Origin: Bathymodiolus brooksi
Taxonomy: Eukaryota; Mollusca; Bivalvia; Mytilida; Modiolidae
Direction of reading: 5' to 3'
Length of the DNA stretch: 64,000 nt
Assembly: GCA_963680875.1 (NCBI GenBank)
Contig: OY804588.1
Span: 73,804,829-73,868,828, forward strand
Under the pieces are notes generated by a model that ran no database searches, had not been told where the DNA came from, and saw nothing but the letters and a program-made list of their open reading frames with translations. The translations under genes were made by a program, and so were the position numbers. This document shows, in pieces, positions 31,033-43,494 of this stretch; the stretch's first letter is position 1; each line of letters begins with the position of its first letter.

Positions 31033-33358
31033 AAGTAATAATTTTTTGATTAGAAAACGGAAAAATCTAAATATTTCGTAAAGCGTAGATTTTTTTTAAC
31101 GCATCCAACGAGAGTTTTGTCAGGAATTTTACTACCATTTTGGAATTGTATAAATATTTACGGTTGAAATTATTCTGAAGGCCCTGCTCATCTGAAAAAT
31201 TACCAATTTTTGGCGTTATTTTGGTGTTTATTTCAGGCTAAGTTCTTCAAAAGAGGCCAAGTTTGCTCGTTAAATGTGACAGCCAACTCACCGTGGACGT
31301 AATCCCATATAACAATAGGAACGACGGTGGTCCCGCAGCTGGTCTATTGTCTCTCGTCGAAGTGCCGGAGAAGGCTATTGTTCCCTTCATGGTTAATGCA
31401 TTTGACTACGTGACATTTATACACATGCTTACCTGAGATTTACCTCGAAAATTTTGAAAAAAAACTTGAAATCATAAATTTCCATAATTACTGATTTTTA
31501 ATTTGACCGAGCTATTTCAATCTTTCTGAAATAATTCGAAAAAGAACGTTCTTTTCTGCTAATAAATTCACTGAAGTTAGACACAGAGTACACAATTATT
31601 GGATATGAATAAAATTTTATAGGTAAAAACGTTATGTACAATCTGTCATTTACAACCGGTATACCCGTTCAATATGTAATCATGTTGGACTGGATTCAGC
31701 TTTCCTCGTCGCTGGACTCGTCGTCATCAAAATCAATTATTATTGGGGGAATCTCACTCCTATCAATGCAATTCTCTTTCCCATACTCCTTTTTTGTTTT
31801 TAATACATGGTGTTCTGCCTTCGCCCAAACTTCCTTTGTAATTCTGCCAAACCCCCCATAAACAAGTTCTTTCACATCCTTCAAACGAAAAGTTGTATTG
31901 TTTTCTGCAACAAACCCTTTAACCTGTGCCCAAATAAGTTCTATGGGGTTCAATTCGCAATGGCGAACAGGGGTTCTTAGAACTTCGTGACCGTGTAGGT
32001 TGGCAATTTTATCAGTTTTAAAAACGGAAAGGAGTTTCTTAAATTTGATTTTTTCATAAAGTTGTTTTTTAGTTTCAAGGGGCTGAAAAGGAATGTTGTG
32101 TTTTGAAAGATAATCTTGTAAGACATCTTTTCTCTGATTAAAGTTTGGCACAACAGTTTCTTCAGTCTTGATGTTGTGATAACTTGCATTATCTAAAACG
32201 ATAACACTTGGGCTTTTTAATGCTGGCATAAGCTGATTTTCGAACCAGTTTAGAAAGATGGGCCCGTTCATTTCTTGGTGATAATCCCCATCTTTAGCTT
32301 TGGCAAGAAAAACCAAATCACACCTATCAATCAAACCCTCCTCACGATTACCAGCGTGCAAAACTATCAACCTTTTACCTTTTCCTGAAGGGATCTTTGG
32401 GGCATCAGAACCATCAACTGGTAACCACATGTAGTCAGTGGCATGATTCTGATTAACCCAGGTCTCATCCAAATATACAATTTCATACCCATCCTCTCGA
32501 AACTTCCTGATTTTTCGGAGGTAATTACACCGATCATTTATTACTGACCTCTGATCATATAAAAGCCTCCTATTATCGCCGGATTTTTTGTACTTATAAC
32601 CAAGATCTAATAAAGTTAAAATAAGCGTTGATTTCGAGATTTTAATTGTATCTTCAATTTCTTTCTTAATTTTTGAGACTGTTGGGGCAATTTTCCTGTT
32701 GTACATGCTATGAACGGTCCGTTTAATAACGCAACGGTCAAAATCATCAAGAGTTTTCTTTCTTTCTTTCGGTCTGTTGGATTCAGGAGGACTTTTACCG
32801 TTTACAACTCTATACACAGAACTGTAAGATATGCCAGCAGCCTTGCATGTTCTTTTAATCAAATTATCTGGGGAATAAAATGGTCTTCACCTGGCCTTCT
32901 CAAGCTGAAAAAACTTGAATAGATTTAACACAATGTTTTTACAATCTTTTGACAAGTCCTTTGTTTTACCCATTCTTGCGATGTTTATATATATGTTAAG
33001 ATGTCAAAAAACAGGTTTATGAAGAAATTTTATGTGAACTTTTAGAAAGATTTTAAAGTTTAAAAATGGAGTGTCAAAATATGCCTGTACACGTGTCTCT
33101 GTCTCTATCAAGGTAAGATTTACCTGGCTGCTACCTCTAGTTAGTTTACTCCCACCTCTATTTTGGCGGTAAAAATCGGGGAAAATGTCAAATTTCAGAT
33201 GAGTGCAGCAATAATGAAAGGTTATTGTTAGATGAAATGCATATTTTAAAAATGGTAGTAAAATTCTGCACAAAACTCTCGTTTACTGTGTTTTAAAAAA
33301 ATGTATTGTTTTCGAGAAAACTCAAATTTTCCGTTTTCTAATCAAAAAATTATTACTT
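31033..33358 (-). mobile_element. Tc1/mariner-superfamily transposon, nearly intact
   Basis: The outer 32 bp (AAGTAATAATTTTTTGATTA…) are perfect inverted repeats, flanked by TA (31031-31032, 33359-33360). Similarity continues inwards for about 180 bp at lower identity (CGAGAGTTTTGT…, TTTTACTACCATTTT, CTCATCTGAAA), so the TIRs are long. It carries one transposase gene on the minus strand. The insertion split a locally duplicated word (GAACAGTGTTATCATATAGA) found on both sides. It lies between the two host genes, ending 90 bp beyond the stop of the gene at 33450. Confidence 0.92.
31696..32973 (-). pseudogene. DDE transposase (IS630-Tc1-mariner type), one premature stop
   Basis: From ATG at 32973 (MGKTKDLSKDCKNIVLNLF) the frame spans 426 codons to the stop at 31696, interrupted only by TGA at codon 29 (32889-32887); the following open stretch starts RPFYSPDNLIKRTCKAAG. 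N-terminal helix-turn-helix-like segment: AAGISYSSVYRVVNGK. The catalytic triad is visible: YLDETW (D169), VIVLDNASYHN (D261) and ELNPIELIWAQVK (E345). There are 83 residues between the second and third catalytic residues, far more than the 34 of classical Tc1, and near the DD82E spacing I recall for the 'Sailor' group. The acidic C-terminus ends DFDDDESSDEES. Probably inactivated recently. Confidence 0.88.
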
Positions 33359-33449
33359 TATAAACATGAACAGTGTTATCATATAGAACGCTATAAACAT
33401 GAACATCATGAATTGTGGTGGATATTTAAAAAAAATTTAATAAATAATA

Positions 33450-36400
33450 CTACAACTGTGGGTAACTGTTCCGAGTTTGTAACATATGACTAGATTCATG
33501 CTCTGTATCGTCTACAGTTAACTCCTCTATCACGTTTGGTAAAGATTGATTAAGAACGGGAGTAGCAAATGTGGACGTCCCAGTCTGACGTGTAATACGT
33601 CTATCTATTGAACTGTTAGGACTTGGAAAGTTATCGATTAATAGATCGTCCACAGAAGATTCTGTAACTATATTGAAGTCGTTACTTTGTACACGTTGTT
33701 TCTCTTTTCGTCTTTCTTTTGCCCAGTCTGTGTGTGGACTTTTAGATTTTGTCACGTGATATGAACATGAATATTTCCGGCAAAGTAGGAATATTATTCC
33801 AAAAATAGATAAAACTAAAATCACAATCACGGTAATTGCCACCGGAAGTATAAAAGACTGAGATAAAATGGCGTCGTCACCTTCTAGAGTCCGTATCACA
33901 AAACAATTTTGATCACGTGTAATATTGACCTCCTTTGGGACACATAGAATACCAGGGTCTGTAATGGCACACATTGTAAATATTGTGTCACTTTGTAACC
34001 CATCAATTCCATCAATCGGAGAATAAATGTTGGTAGCAATTGAACAGGATTTGTCTGAAGCGTTTTTCCAATACTGAATTGAATATGATAAACTATGACG
34101 TAATGTTTCGTCTGATATGATCTTTCCGTTGGATGCGTTCTGGAAGGACACAGTAAATCCAATGTAATTCGACCTAATTGCTGCAGGTATAAGAATTAAT
34201 TTCGCTTCACATCGAGGTCCAGTAAAATATCCGTGACATATACATTTAGCTTCCGCTTCCGGTGAATGATTATTCAGTACTATAGTTTCCACGCAATAAC
34301 TATCATTTTCACATTGTAAACTGCTACACCGATTGAAGATGTCATCTATAATTAGAGAAATATGACAAGATTAAATATACGATGAAGATAATAATATTTA
34401 GATTGGACCATTGTATAATATGACTTTGCTTTCACCATTTAAACCACTGTATAATGTGACTTTGGTTTCGACCTTGGTACCATTGCATAATATGACTTTG
34501 CTTTCGCCATTCGGACCACTGCATAATGTGATTTTGGTTTCGACCTTGAGACCACTGCATAATGTGGCTTTGGTTTCGCCATTTGGACCATTGTATAATA
34601 TGACTTTGCTTTCGCAATCCGGACCACTGCATAATGTGACTTTGGTTTCGACCTTGGGACCACTGTATAATGTGGCTTTGGTTTCGCCATTCGGACCACT
34701 GTATAATTTGACTTTGGTTTCGCTCCTTGGTCCATTGTATAATATGACTTTGGTTTCGCCATTCGGACCACTGTATAATTTGACTTTGGTTTCGCCATTC
34801 GAATCACCGTATAATGTGGCTTTGGTTTCGTCATTTGAATCACTATATAAAATGGATGTGGTTACTCCCTTTGGATTACTGTATATTGTGGATTTGGTTA
34901 CGCCCTTTGAACCACTGTACGTGATTGTGATTAAGTCTATGTACCACTGTATATTGTGGATTTGGTTACGCCCTTTGAACCACTGTACGTGATTGTGATT
35001 AAGCCTATGTACCACTGTATATTGTGGATTTAGTTACGCCATTTGAACCACTGTATGTGATTGTGATTTAACCTATGTACCACTGTATATTGTGGATTTG
35101 GTTACGCCCTTTGGACCACTGTACGTGATTGTGATTAAGCCTATGTACCACTGTATATTGTGGATTTGGTTACGCCCTTTGGACCACTGTACGTGATTAT
35201 GATTAAGCCTATGTACCACTGTATATTGTGAATTTAGTTACGCCATCTGAACCACTGTATGTGATTGTGATTAAGCCTATGTACCACTGTATATTGTGGA
35301 TTTGGTTACGCCCTTTGGACCACTGTACGTGATTGTGATTAAGCCTATGTATCACTGTATATTGTGGATTTGGTTACGCGCTTTGGACCACTGTACGTGA
35401 TTGTGATTAAGCCTATGTACCACTGTATATTGTGGATTTAGTTACGCCATTTGAACCACTGTATGTGATTGTGATTAAGCCTATGTACCACTGTATATTG
35501 TGAATTTAGTTACGCCATCTGAACCACTGTATGTGATTGTGATTAAGTCTATGTACCACTGTATATTGTGGATTTGGGTACGCCCTTTGGACCACTGTAC
35601 GTGATTGTGATTAAGCCTACACTGTATATTGTGGATTTGGTTACGCGCTTTGGACCACTGTACGTGATTGTGATTAAGCCTATGTACCACTGTATATTGT
35701 GGATTTAGTTACGCCATTTGAACCACTGTACGTGATTGTGATTAAGCCTATGTACCACTGTATATTGTGAATTTGGTTACGCCCTTTGGACCACTGTATG
35801 TGATTGTGATTAAGCCTATGTACCACTGTATATTGTGGATTTAGTTACGCCCTTTGAACCACTGTATGTGATTGTGATTAAGCCTATGTACCACTGTATA
35901 TTGTGGATTTAGTTACGCCATTTGAACCACTGTATGTGATTGTGATTAAACCTATGTACCACTGTATATTGTGAACTTGGTTACGCCCTTTGGACCACTG
36001 TATGTGATTGTGATTAAGCCTATGTACCACTGTATATTGTGGATTTGGTTACGCCCTTTGAACCACTGTACGTGATTGTGATTAAGCCTATGTACCACTG
36101 TATATTGTGAATTTGGTTACGCCCTTTGGACCACTGTATGTGATTGTGATTAAGCCTATGTACCACTGTATATTGTGGATTTAGTTACGCCATTTTAACC
36201 ACTGTACGTGATTGTGATTAAGCCTATGTACCACTGTATATTGTGGATTTGGTTACGCCCTTTGGACCACTGTACGTGATTGTGATTAAGCCTATGTACC
36301 ACTGTATATTATGGATTTGGTTACGCCCTTTGAACCACTGTACGTGATTGTGATTATGCCTATGTACCACTGTATATTATGGATTTGGTTACGCCCTTTG

Positions 36401-39400
36401 AACCACTGTACGTGATTGTGATTATGCCTATGTACCACTGTATATTGTGGGTTTAGTTACGCCCTTTGGACCCTGTACAATGTAAATGTGGTTACGCCTT
36501 GGACCACTATATCACTGTACACTGTATATTGTGGGCTTAGCTACGCCCTTTGGACCCTGTACAATGTAAATATGGTTACGCCTTGGACCACTATATCACT
36601 GTACACTGTATATTGTGGGTTTAGTTACACCCTTTGGACCCTGTACAATGTAAATGTGGTTACGTCTTGGACCACTATATCACTGTACACTGTATATTGT
36701 GGGTTTAGTTACGCCCTTTGGACCCTGTACAATGTAAATGTGGTTACGTCTTGGACCACTATATCACTGTACACTGTATATTGTGGGCTTAGTTACGCCC
36801 TTTGGACCCTGTACAATGTAAATGCGGTTAGCCTTGGACCACTATATCACTGTACACTGTGTATTGTGGGTTTAGTTACGCCCTTTGGACCCTGTACAAT
36901 ATAAATGTGGTTACGCCTTGGACCACTATATCACTGTATATTGTGGGCTTTGCTACGCCCTTTGGACTCTGTACAATGTAAATGTGGTTACGCCTTGGAC
37001 CACTATATCACTGTACACTGTATATTGTGGGCTTAGTTACGTCCTTTGGACCCTGTACAATGTTAATGTGGTTACGCCTTGGACCACTATATCACTGTAT
37101 ATTGTGGGCTTTGTTACGCCCTTTGGACCCTGTACAATGTAAATGTGGTTACGCCTTGGACCACTATATCACTGTACACTGTATATTGTGGGTTTAGTTA
37201 CGCCCTTTGGACCCTGTACAATGTAGTTACGCCTTGGACCACTATATCACTGTATATTATGGGCTTTGCTACGCCCTTTGGACCCTGTACAATGTAAATG
37301 TGGTTACGCCTTGGACCACTATATCACTGTACACTGTATATTGTGGGTTTAGTTACGCCCTTTGGACCCTGTACAATGTAAATGTGGTTACGCCTTGGAC
37401 CACTATATCACTGTATATTGTGGGCTTTGATACGCCCTTTGCACCCTGTACAATGTAAATGTGGTTACGCCTTGGGCCACTATATCACTGTACACTGTAT
37501 ATTGTGGGTTTAGTTAAGCCCTTTAATTTGGACCCTGTACAATGTAAATGTGGCTACGCCTTGGACCACTATATCACTGTACACTGTATAACGGGGGTTT
37601 AGTTACGCCCTTTGGACCCTGTACAATGTAAATGTGGCTACGCCTTGGACTACTATATCACTGTACACTGCATAACGGGGGCTTACTTACGCCCTTTGGA
37701 TCCTGTACAACGTAAATGTGGTTACGCCTTGGACCACTATCACTGTACACTGTATAACGGGGGTTTAGTTACGCCCTTTGGACCCTGTACAATGTAAATG
37801 TAATTACGCCTTGGACCAATATATCACTGTACACTGTTTAACGGGGGTTTAGTTACGCCCTTTGGACCCTGTACAATGTAAATGTAGTTACGCCTTGGAC
37901 CACTATATTACTGTACATTGTATATTGTGGGCTTTGTTACGCCCTTTGGACTCTGTACAATGTAAATGTAGTTACGCCTTGGACCACTATATCACTGTAC
38001 ACTGTGGGCTTTGTTACGCCCTTTGGACTCTGTACAATGTAAATGTGGTTATGCCTTGGACCACTATATCACTGTACACTGTATAACGGGGGTTTAGTTA
38101 CGCCCTTTGGACCCTGTACAATGTAAATGTAGTTACGCCTTGGACCACTATATCACTGTACATTGTATATTGTGGGTTTAGTTACGCACTTTAATTTGGA
38201 CCCTGTACAATGTAAATGTGGCTACGCCTTGGACCACTATATCACTGTACACTGTGGGCTTTGTTACGCCCTTTGGACTCTGTACAATGTAAATGTGGTT
38301 ATGCCTTGGACCACTATATCACTGTACACTGTATAACGGGGGTTTAGTTACGCCCTTTGGACCCTGTACAATGTAAATGTAGTTACGCCTTGGACCACTA
38401 TATCACTGTACATTGTATATTGTGGGTTTAGTTACGCACTTTAATTTGGACCCTGTACAATGTAAATGTGGCTACGCCTTGGACCACTATATCACTGTAC
38501 ACTGTATAACGGGGGTTTAGTTACGCCCTTTGGACCCTGTATAATGTAAATGTAGTTACGCCTTGGACCACTATGTCACTGTACACTGTATATTGTGGGC
38601 TTTGTTACGCCCTTTGGACCCTGTACAATGTAAATGTGGCTACGCCTTGGACCACTATATCACTGTACACTGTATAACGGGGGTTTAGTTACGCCCTTTG
38701 GACCCTGTACAATGTAAATGTGGTTACGCCTTGGACCACTATATCACTGTACACTGTATATTGTGGGTTTAGCTACGCCCTTTGGACCCTGTACAATGTA
38801 AACATTTGAACAAATTTATATATGATATGGATGTGTAAAATTATTTATGAATTGTACATTCTTGATTGTTCTGTTTTCTCTAACGTTTATTTAAACAACG
38901 TTACATTGTATGAAATATTGGGTGACGAGTCGAGATGGAATAGTTAGATAGTATCAGTCAATGAAGGACAGAAGCAATATAAGAAAAGATTGAATATATT
39001 AATGGGGTACCCAGAAGTCGTAAATCAAAGGACAAACAATACAATGGCCAAAAGAAAAATGACAAAAGGACAAACAATAATCTACAAAACACTACACAGA
39101 AAACAAAAGATGGAGCAACACGAAGCCCACTAAAAACCGAGGTGAACTCGGGTACTCAGGAAGGTTCCTGCACCACATGTGACACCCGTCGTGTTATTGT
39201 TCAACGACACGAACATCATCTGATATATCCACCGCCATCAGAACCAAAGTCTAACTTGTCTGAGTTTCCATGTCCAGATATGTCCACTATTACGTGTTTG
39301 TATACCCGACAAGTGAGGTTTAAACAATTTCGTCACATTAACCATTTGTATTCAGTGTACTAAACTTACATTTTATTATCGGAACTGTCGAAACCATGGT

Positions 39401-39433
39401 TACTAGGACAAGAACTCTGATAATTGAATACAT
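33450..39433 (-). CDS. Type I membrane protein: signal peptide, EGF-like, FN3-like, TM, long tail (two exons)
   Basis: Exon 1 39433-39370 (donor GTAAGT), exon 2 34345-33450 (acceptor TTATAG). They join in phase 1 to give 960 nt, 319 residues. Residues 1-20 (MYSIIRVLVLVTMVSTVPII) are a signal peptide. C28-C67 is an EGF-like module (C-x4-C-x5-C-x16-C-x-C-x8-C) ending CICHGYFTGPRC. Residues ~70-180 form a β-rich ectodomain with three N-x-S/T sites and extra cysteines, possibly FN3. Residues ~186-209 (FILPVAITVIVILVLSIFGI) are the membrane span, followed by CRKYSC and a Ser/Thr-rich 110-residue tail. EGF-FN3-TM order recalls vasorin-type receptors without their LRRs; no family is assigned. The 5.0 kb intron is almost entirely minisatellite. 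ATTAAA lies just after the stop. Note that residue 40 is Val (GTG), not a start. Confidence 0.82.
34405..34850. repeat. 36-bp minisatellite, phase A of the intronic array
   Basis: About 12 copies of CCACTGTATAATGTGACTTT-GGTTTCG-CCATTCGGA. 36 is a multiple of 3, giving long frames on both strands that are artefacts. Confidence 0.92.
34850..36470. repeat. 68-bp minisatellite, phase B
   Basis: About 24 copies of a 36-bp phase-A-like half (CCACTGTATATTGTGGATTT + GGTTACGCCCTTTGGA) joined to a 32-bp half (CCACTGTACGTGATTGTGAT + TAAGCCTATGTA). Confidence 0.92.
36470..38803. repeat. 84-bp minisatellite, phase C
   Basis: About 28 copies of CCCTGTACAATGTAAATGTG + GTTACGCCTTGGACCACTAT + ATCACTGTACACTGTATATT + GTGGGTTTAGTTACGCCCTTTGGA in 84 bp, with subtypes (TATAACGGGGG; shortened copies; ACTTTAATTTGGA insertions). 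The last 36 bp again match phase A/B. A block near 37990-38180 recurs at about 38240-38420. Confidence 0.92.
38985..39195. repeat. Dispersed repeat (same family as 15404 and 61855)
   Basis: GGGGTACCCAGAAGTCGTAA … GGACAAACAATAATCTACAA … GGTGAACTCGGGTACTCAGG … GTGACACCCGTCGTG. It lies in the single intron of the gene on 39433-33450. Confidence 0.7.
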
Positions 39434-39867
39434 AGCCACATCTACATCATGGAAATCTACAATAGAAAAATAATATATACTTATTTCTGGTACACCAATC
39501 TACTTCCTATCTACCGACAAGTCGTCTTGTCATTGTTCTGATTTGTCCGTCATATGTTATATCATATCTCGTTCAGTATCCTGTTTGTTAATTAAAGCAC
39601 CTCATTTCACTCTGACGTTTTCAACTGAAAATAAAACTAGTACCCTGAAATGGCGAACGAAAATGATATGGGTGCAAATAAATATGATAGACAGTCCAAC
39701 TTTTTATAATGTGTTCAGCCACACATATACTATATCTATTATAAATTAACAATAGTGATGTTTTAATGACATACGGATTCTGATTACCCCTTTGCTATCA
39801 TCAAACACTTCTTACATCTCTTCTAATATCTGGACAGAAGACGTTGATGTTTCAGATTAATACACTT
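39434..39867. other. Presumed 5' flank of the minus-strand membrane protein gene
   Basis: No coding frame of note. It should contain the promoter and 5' UTR for the start at 39433; no core element could be picked with confidence. A dispersed-repeat scrap (TACGGATTCTGATTACCCCT) lies at 39772. Confidence 0.4.
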
Positions 39868-40655
39868 GAATGCTTTGAACCTAATCATGATAATGATAAA
39901 ACGTCATGGTATATCATAGAACCTAATCATGATATTGGTAAACGTCATGGTATATCATAGAACCTAATCATGATAATGGTAGACGTCATGGTATATCATA
40001 GAACCTAATCATGATAATGGCAAACGTCACGGTATATCATAGAACCTAATCATGAAAATTGTAAACGTCATGGTATATCATAGAACCTAATCATGATAAT
40101 GGTAAACGTCATGGTATATCATAGAACTTAATCATGATAATGGTAAACGTCATGGAATATCATAGAACCTAATCATGATAATGGTAAACGTCATGGTATA
40201 TTATAAAACCTAATCATGATACTAGTAAACGTCATGGTATATCATAGAACCTAATCATGATAATGGTAAACGTCATGGCATATCATAGAATCTAATCATG
40301 ATAATGGGAAACGTCATGGTATATCATAAAACATAATCATGATAATGGTAAACGTCATGGTATATCATAGAACCTAATCATGATAATGGTAAACGTCATG
40401 GTATATCATAGAACCTAATCATGATAATGGTAAACGTCATGGTATATCATAGAACCTAATCATGATAATGGTAAACGTCATGGTATATCATAGAACCTAA
40501 TCATGATAATGGTAAACGTCATGGTATATCATAGAACCTAATCATGATAATGGTAAACGTCATGGTATATCATAGAACCTAATCATGATAATGGTAAACG
40601 TCATGGTATATCATAGAACCTAATCATGATAATGATAAACGTCATGGTATACTAT
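39868..40655. repeat. 41-bp minisatellite
   Basis: About 19 copies of AACCTAATCATGATAATGGT + AAACGTCATGGTATATCATAG. The right half (40360-40640) is nearly uniform while the left is more diverged, suggesting recent expansion from the right. Confidence 0.95.
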
Positions 40656-41609
40656 ATCGCCATACTTGGCTCTGTTGGCTTTCTGTTTGACCTCTTCAAA
40701 GGTCAACTATGCATAAATAGCATGACTCACGTTCCTTCTACCTTGTCTATGACATGACTGACATGTTTGTAGATAAAACAGTGTGTTATCTTTATAGTCT
40801 AGGTATGTATTACACCTGTAAATCTGTTTAATGACAGTGTTAGTGATACAAGAGGCACATAAAGGGATTGTGTTGTCTATTAATAGATAGTACAGTAACA
40901 ATAAAGTGTCTATTAGTACTCTAAAATTATAGTACAAAATATCAGCGATTAATTTTATTCCAAATTAAAAATTCACAAGTCATTACAACATTAAAATTTT
41001 ATAAATACATTGTAGTATGAGAAAAAAATATTTTATTTTGGTTGAACTTTGCATGAAATGGACACTTTTGTCTGTCTTAACGAAAAGCATGAAATGGACA
41101 CTTTTGTCTTTCTTAAAGAGAAGCAACTACAACAAAAACGTGAAAAAGGATATGATGGAAAATAGTAAATATAGATTGGTATAGTTTGTCAACGATCCAG
41201 CGCCTACATAAGAATAAACCATTGACTTCTGCCCAGACCTATATTTGGTACGGCTATGGTTATTAAACATTTAATGTCAACATTTGGCGTCCTGGTACCA
41301 CTAATGCTGTTATGCACACACAACAGTACCAGTATACGTCTAAAGATTATAATAAATAAGATCACCAGATTAGCCCACTAATATTACTACTATTAATTAC
41401 CTGGTATATTTAATTATTTGTATACAGTACCACGTTTGAATATGGTGTCATTTTGGCGGCCATTATAATATATATATATCTTTTATTCTCAATAAACCAT
41501 CATAATTTGACAAGGTATAGAGAAATACATATGTACAATATATACAATATACAATAGCATGTTATACTAAGTACGTAAGTAATGAAGAAATGTACAGAGA
41601 TGAACAATT
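40656..41609. other. No gene seen; short direct repeats and a LINE-like tail
   Basis: A ~35-bp duplication (GCATGAAATGGACACTTTTG) lies at ~41051-41116. 'ATTCTCAATAAACCATCATA' at 41487 is the inverse of the LINE tail at ~44570 (ATGGTTTATGAGAATAAA), suggesting a minus-strand 3' fragment. Confidence 0.4.
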
Positions 41610-41867
41610 CAGTGCCGTCTTACCTCATAGGCACGTTGGGCAGTTTCCCGGGGGTGCCACAAACATAGGGGGCCCGTGCTAATCTATGTATGTTGTGTAT
41701 ATCATGTTTTTTTAATGTTTAAACACCGATTATATTGGAAGTACCAATACAATAAATATATGTTTAAATTATCAACCATTTATATTTATTCCTGTGAGTG
41801 ATTGTGTAAGTAGGGGCCCCGGTGCACTGCTTTACCCGGGGCCTATTATGATGTTAATACGGTCCTA
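41610..41867. mobile_element. hAT-type MITE, relative of 9503-9771
   Basis: Ends CAGTGCCGTCTTACC and, inverted, TAGGACCGTATTAAC. The interior matches the 9503 copy (GCTAATCTATGTATGTTGTG; TTATTCCTGTGAGTG). Flanking duplications are no longer clear. Confidence 0.75.
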
Positions 41868-43494
41868 GTTATAACCTTGGATTAATATTTCATCAATTAT
41901 TATATATTACTTATGCATAACAACATTACAATGAATGTAACTCAACCATATGCTATACAGTGTCATATTATTATTTTTTTGCAGCGAGACAGATTCAAGT
42001 AACGTTCATTTTATTGAAATATACGTCCAATATCGAAATAATTATCTATTTCATTACAATATAAATATATCAATAAAGAATCCAATTTATAGAAGTTAAT
42101 TGTTATCAAAGGAGGTAGGATTATAGAACGGGACACACCATTATAATTAGTTCCCATCCGGTGGACGCTAGCTGTTCATTTTGACACCTCGCGCAACTAT
42201 TTGTGTTCCAGACACCGAAAAAGCCTGGTTTTATTTCTATTCCAAGATCACTATAAAAATCCAATTAAGCATGTTGGTCTAGTACATAGCGGACCTCATC
42301 ATCATCTCATTGAAAATTAACTTGTTCTCGCCAATATATAGCTGAAAATTGTTGAGTTGGTGTTAAACAGCAATCACTCACTCACTTAAGTTAGCAATCG
42401 TGTCTTTGCAAAGGCCTGTTAAAAATTTAAATTTTCTATGTAAATCTATAATGGCAAGTTAAAAATCAAAAATAATTACAGCGTACTTAATGGTTACTTA
42501 TCCCTTCAAATTATAAAAAGTAGATTACTCTATGAATACGATACCTATTTATTACACAACAGGGCTATGGTACAAATATATTGTGTAATGTAAAGTCATT
42601 AGAATGTGTGCTTTCTGTAAAAATACAATGGAGCTGTATTATCGCCCATATCAATATACGTTTGTACTTGGCTTTTTTTCTGAAAAAAAATAGAACAAAA
42701 AAAAACGACAAAAAATACAACGTTTTACAATTCCCTTTACAACTCTATATTATCGCCGGTATCGATTGTAGTTTGTTTTGGGTTTTGTGGTGTGTTTTTT
42801 TTGGGGGGGGGGGGGGGGGGGGGGGGGGTGCGTTTCATAGTAGTTTTTTAATTTATGCACGGAATAAAAAGAAAATATGGGAAAGAAACAAAATTACTAA
42901 CAGACGTTTATATCACAAGTCGGAAAATCAATTGGACAAAAATTAACAACAATGGGAAACGAAATTTCATATTTAGCTAAAAAGGTTAATAACCATTGTT
43001 TATATCATCATACTTACCTTTTTATATCATAAATCTCTAGATGTTTGTTGTAGTTTTACTACAGAGACATGACAAGGACAGTCGAACAAATACGTATACG
43101 TACAATGAGTTTCAATTTAAATAACATACCTTATTAGAACTGTACAATGTTGTAGTCTAACGATTATAATTGCACAATAATTTGAACGGCTCATAAGCCA
43201 CCGTTTCCTTGTGATAATTGACGCAATTTACATTAACTGTTCTACAGCCTGACATAAAGTACCTTAACAAGCTGTACGATGTCCTTGACAGATTATACCT
43301 TAACAAGCTGCACTATATGATGTAATCATTGATACTTGACACAATATAAATAAACAGCTGTTAAAATTGTTTTACTGATTTTTAAACATTTAGATAAAAT
43401 ATCAATAGAAACTAGCCGGCGGGTAGAAGGTACAAATAGAATTCTAGCATTTATAATCTGTATTTTATAATGACAGATATAGATTAACGATCAT
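41868..43494. other. No gene seen; G26 run and a SINE-like tail
   Basis: GCCAATATATAGCTGAAAA … GTTGGTGTTAAACAGCAATC + ACTCACTCACT at 42330-42388 looks like the 3' end of another SINE. A G26 homopolymer lies at 42803-42828. The frame crossing it (poly-Gly) is not credible. Confidence 0.45.

Noticed and set aside
34398..35015. 205- and 193-residue repeat frames on opposite strands
   Set aside because: Artefacts of the 36-bp intronic minisatellite, where the unit length is a multiple of three.
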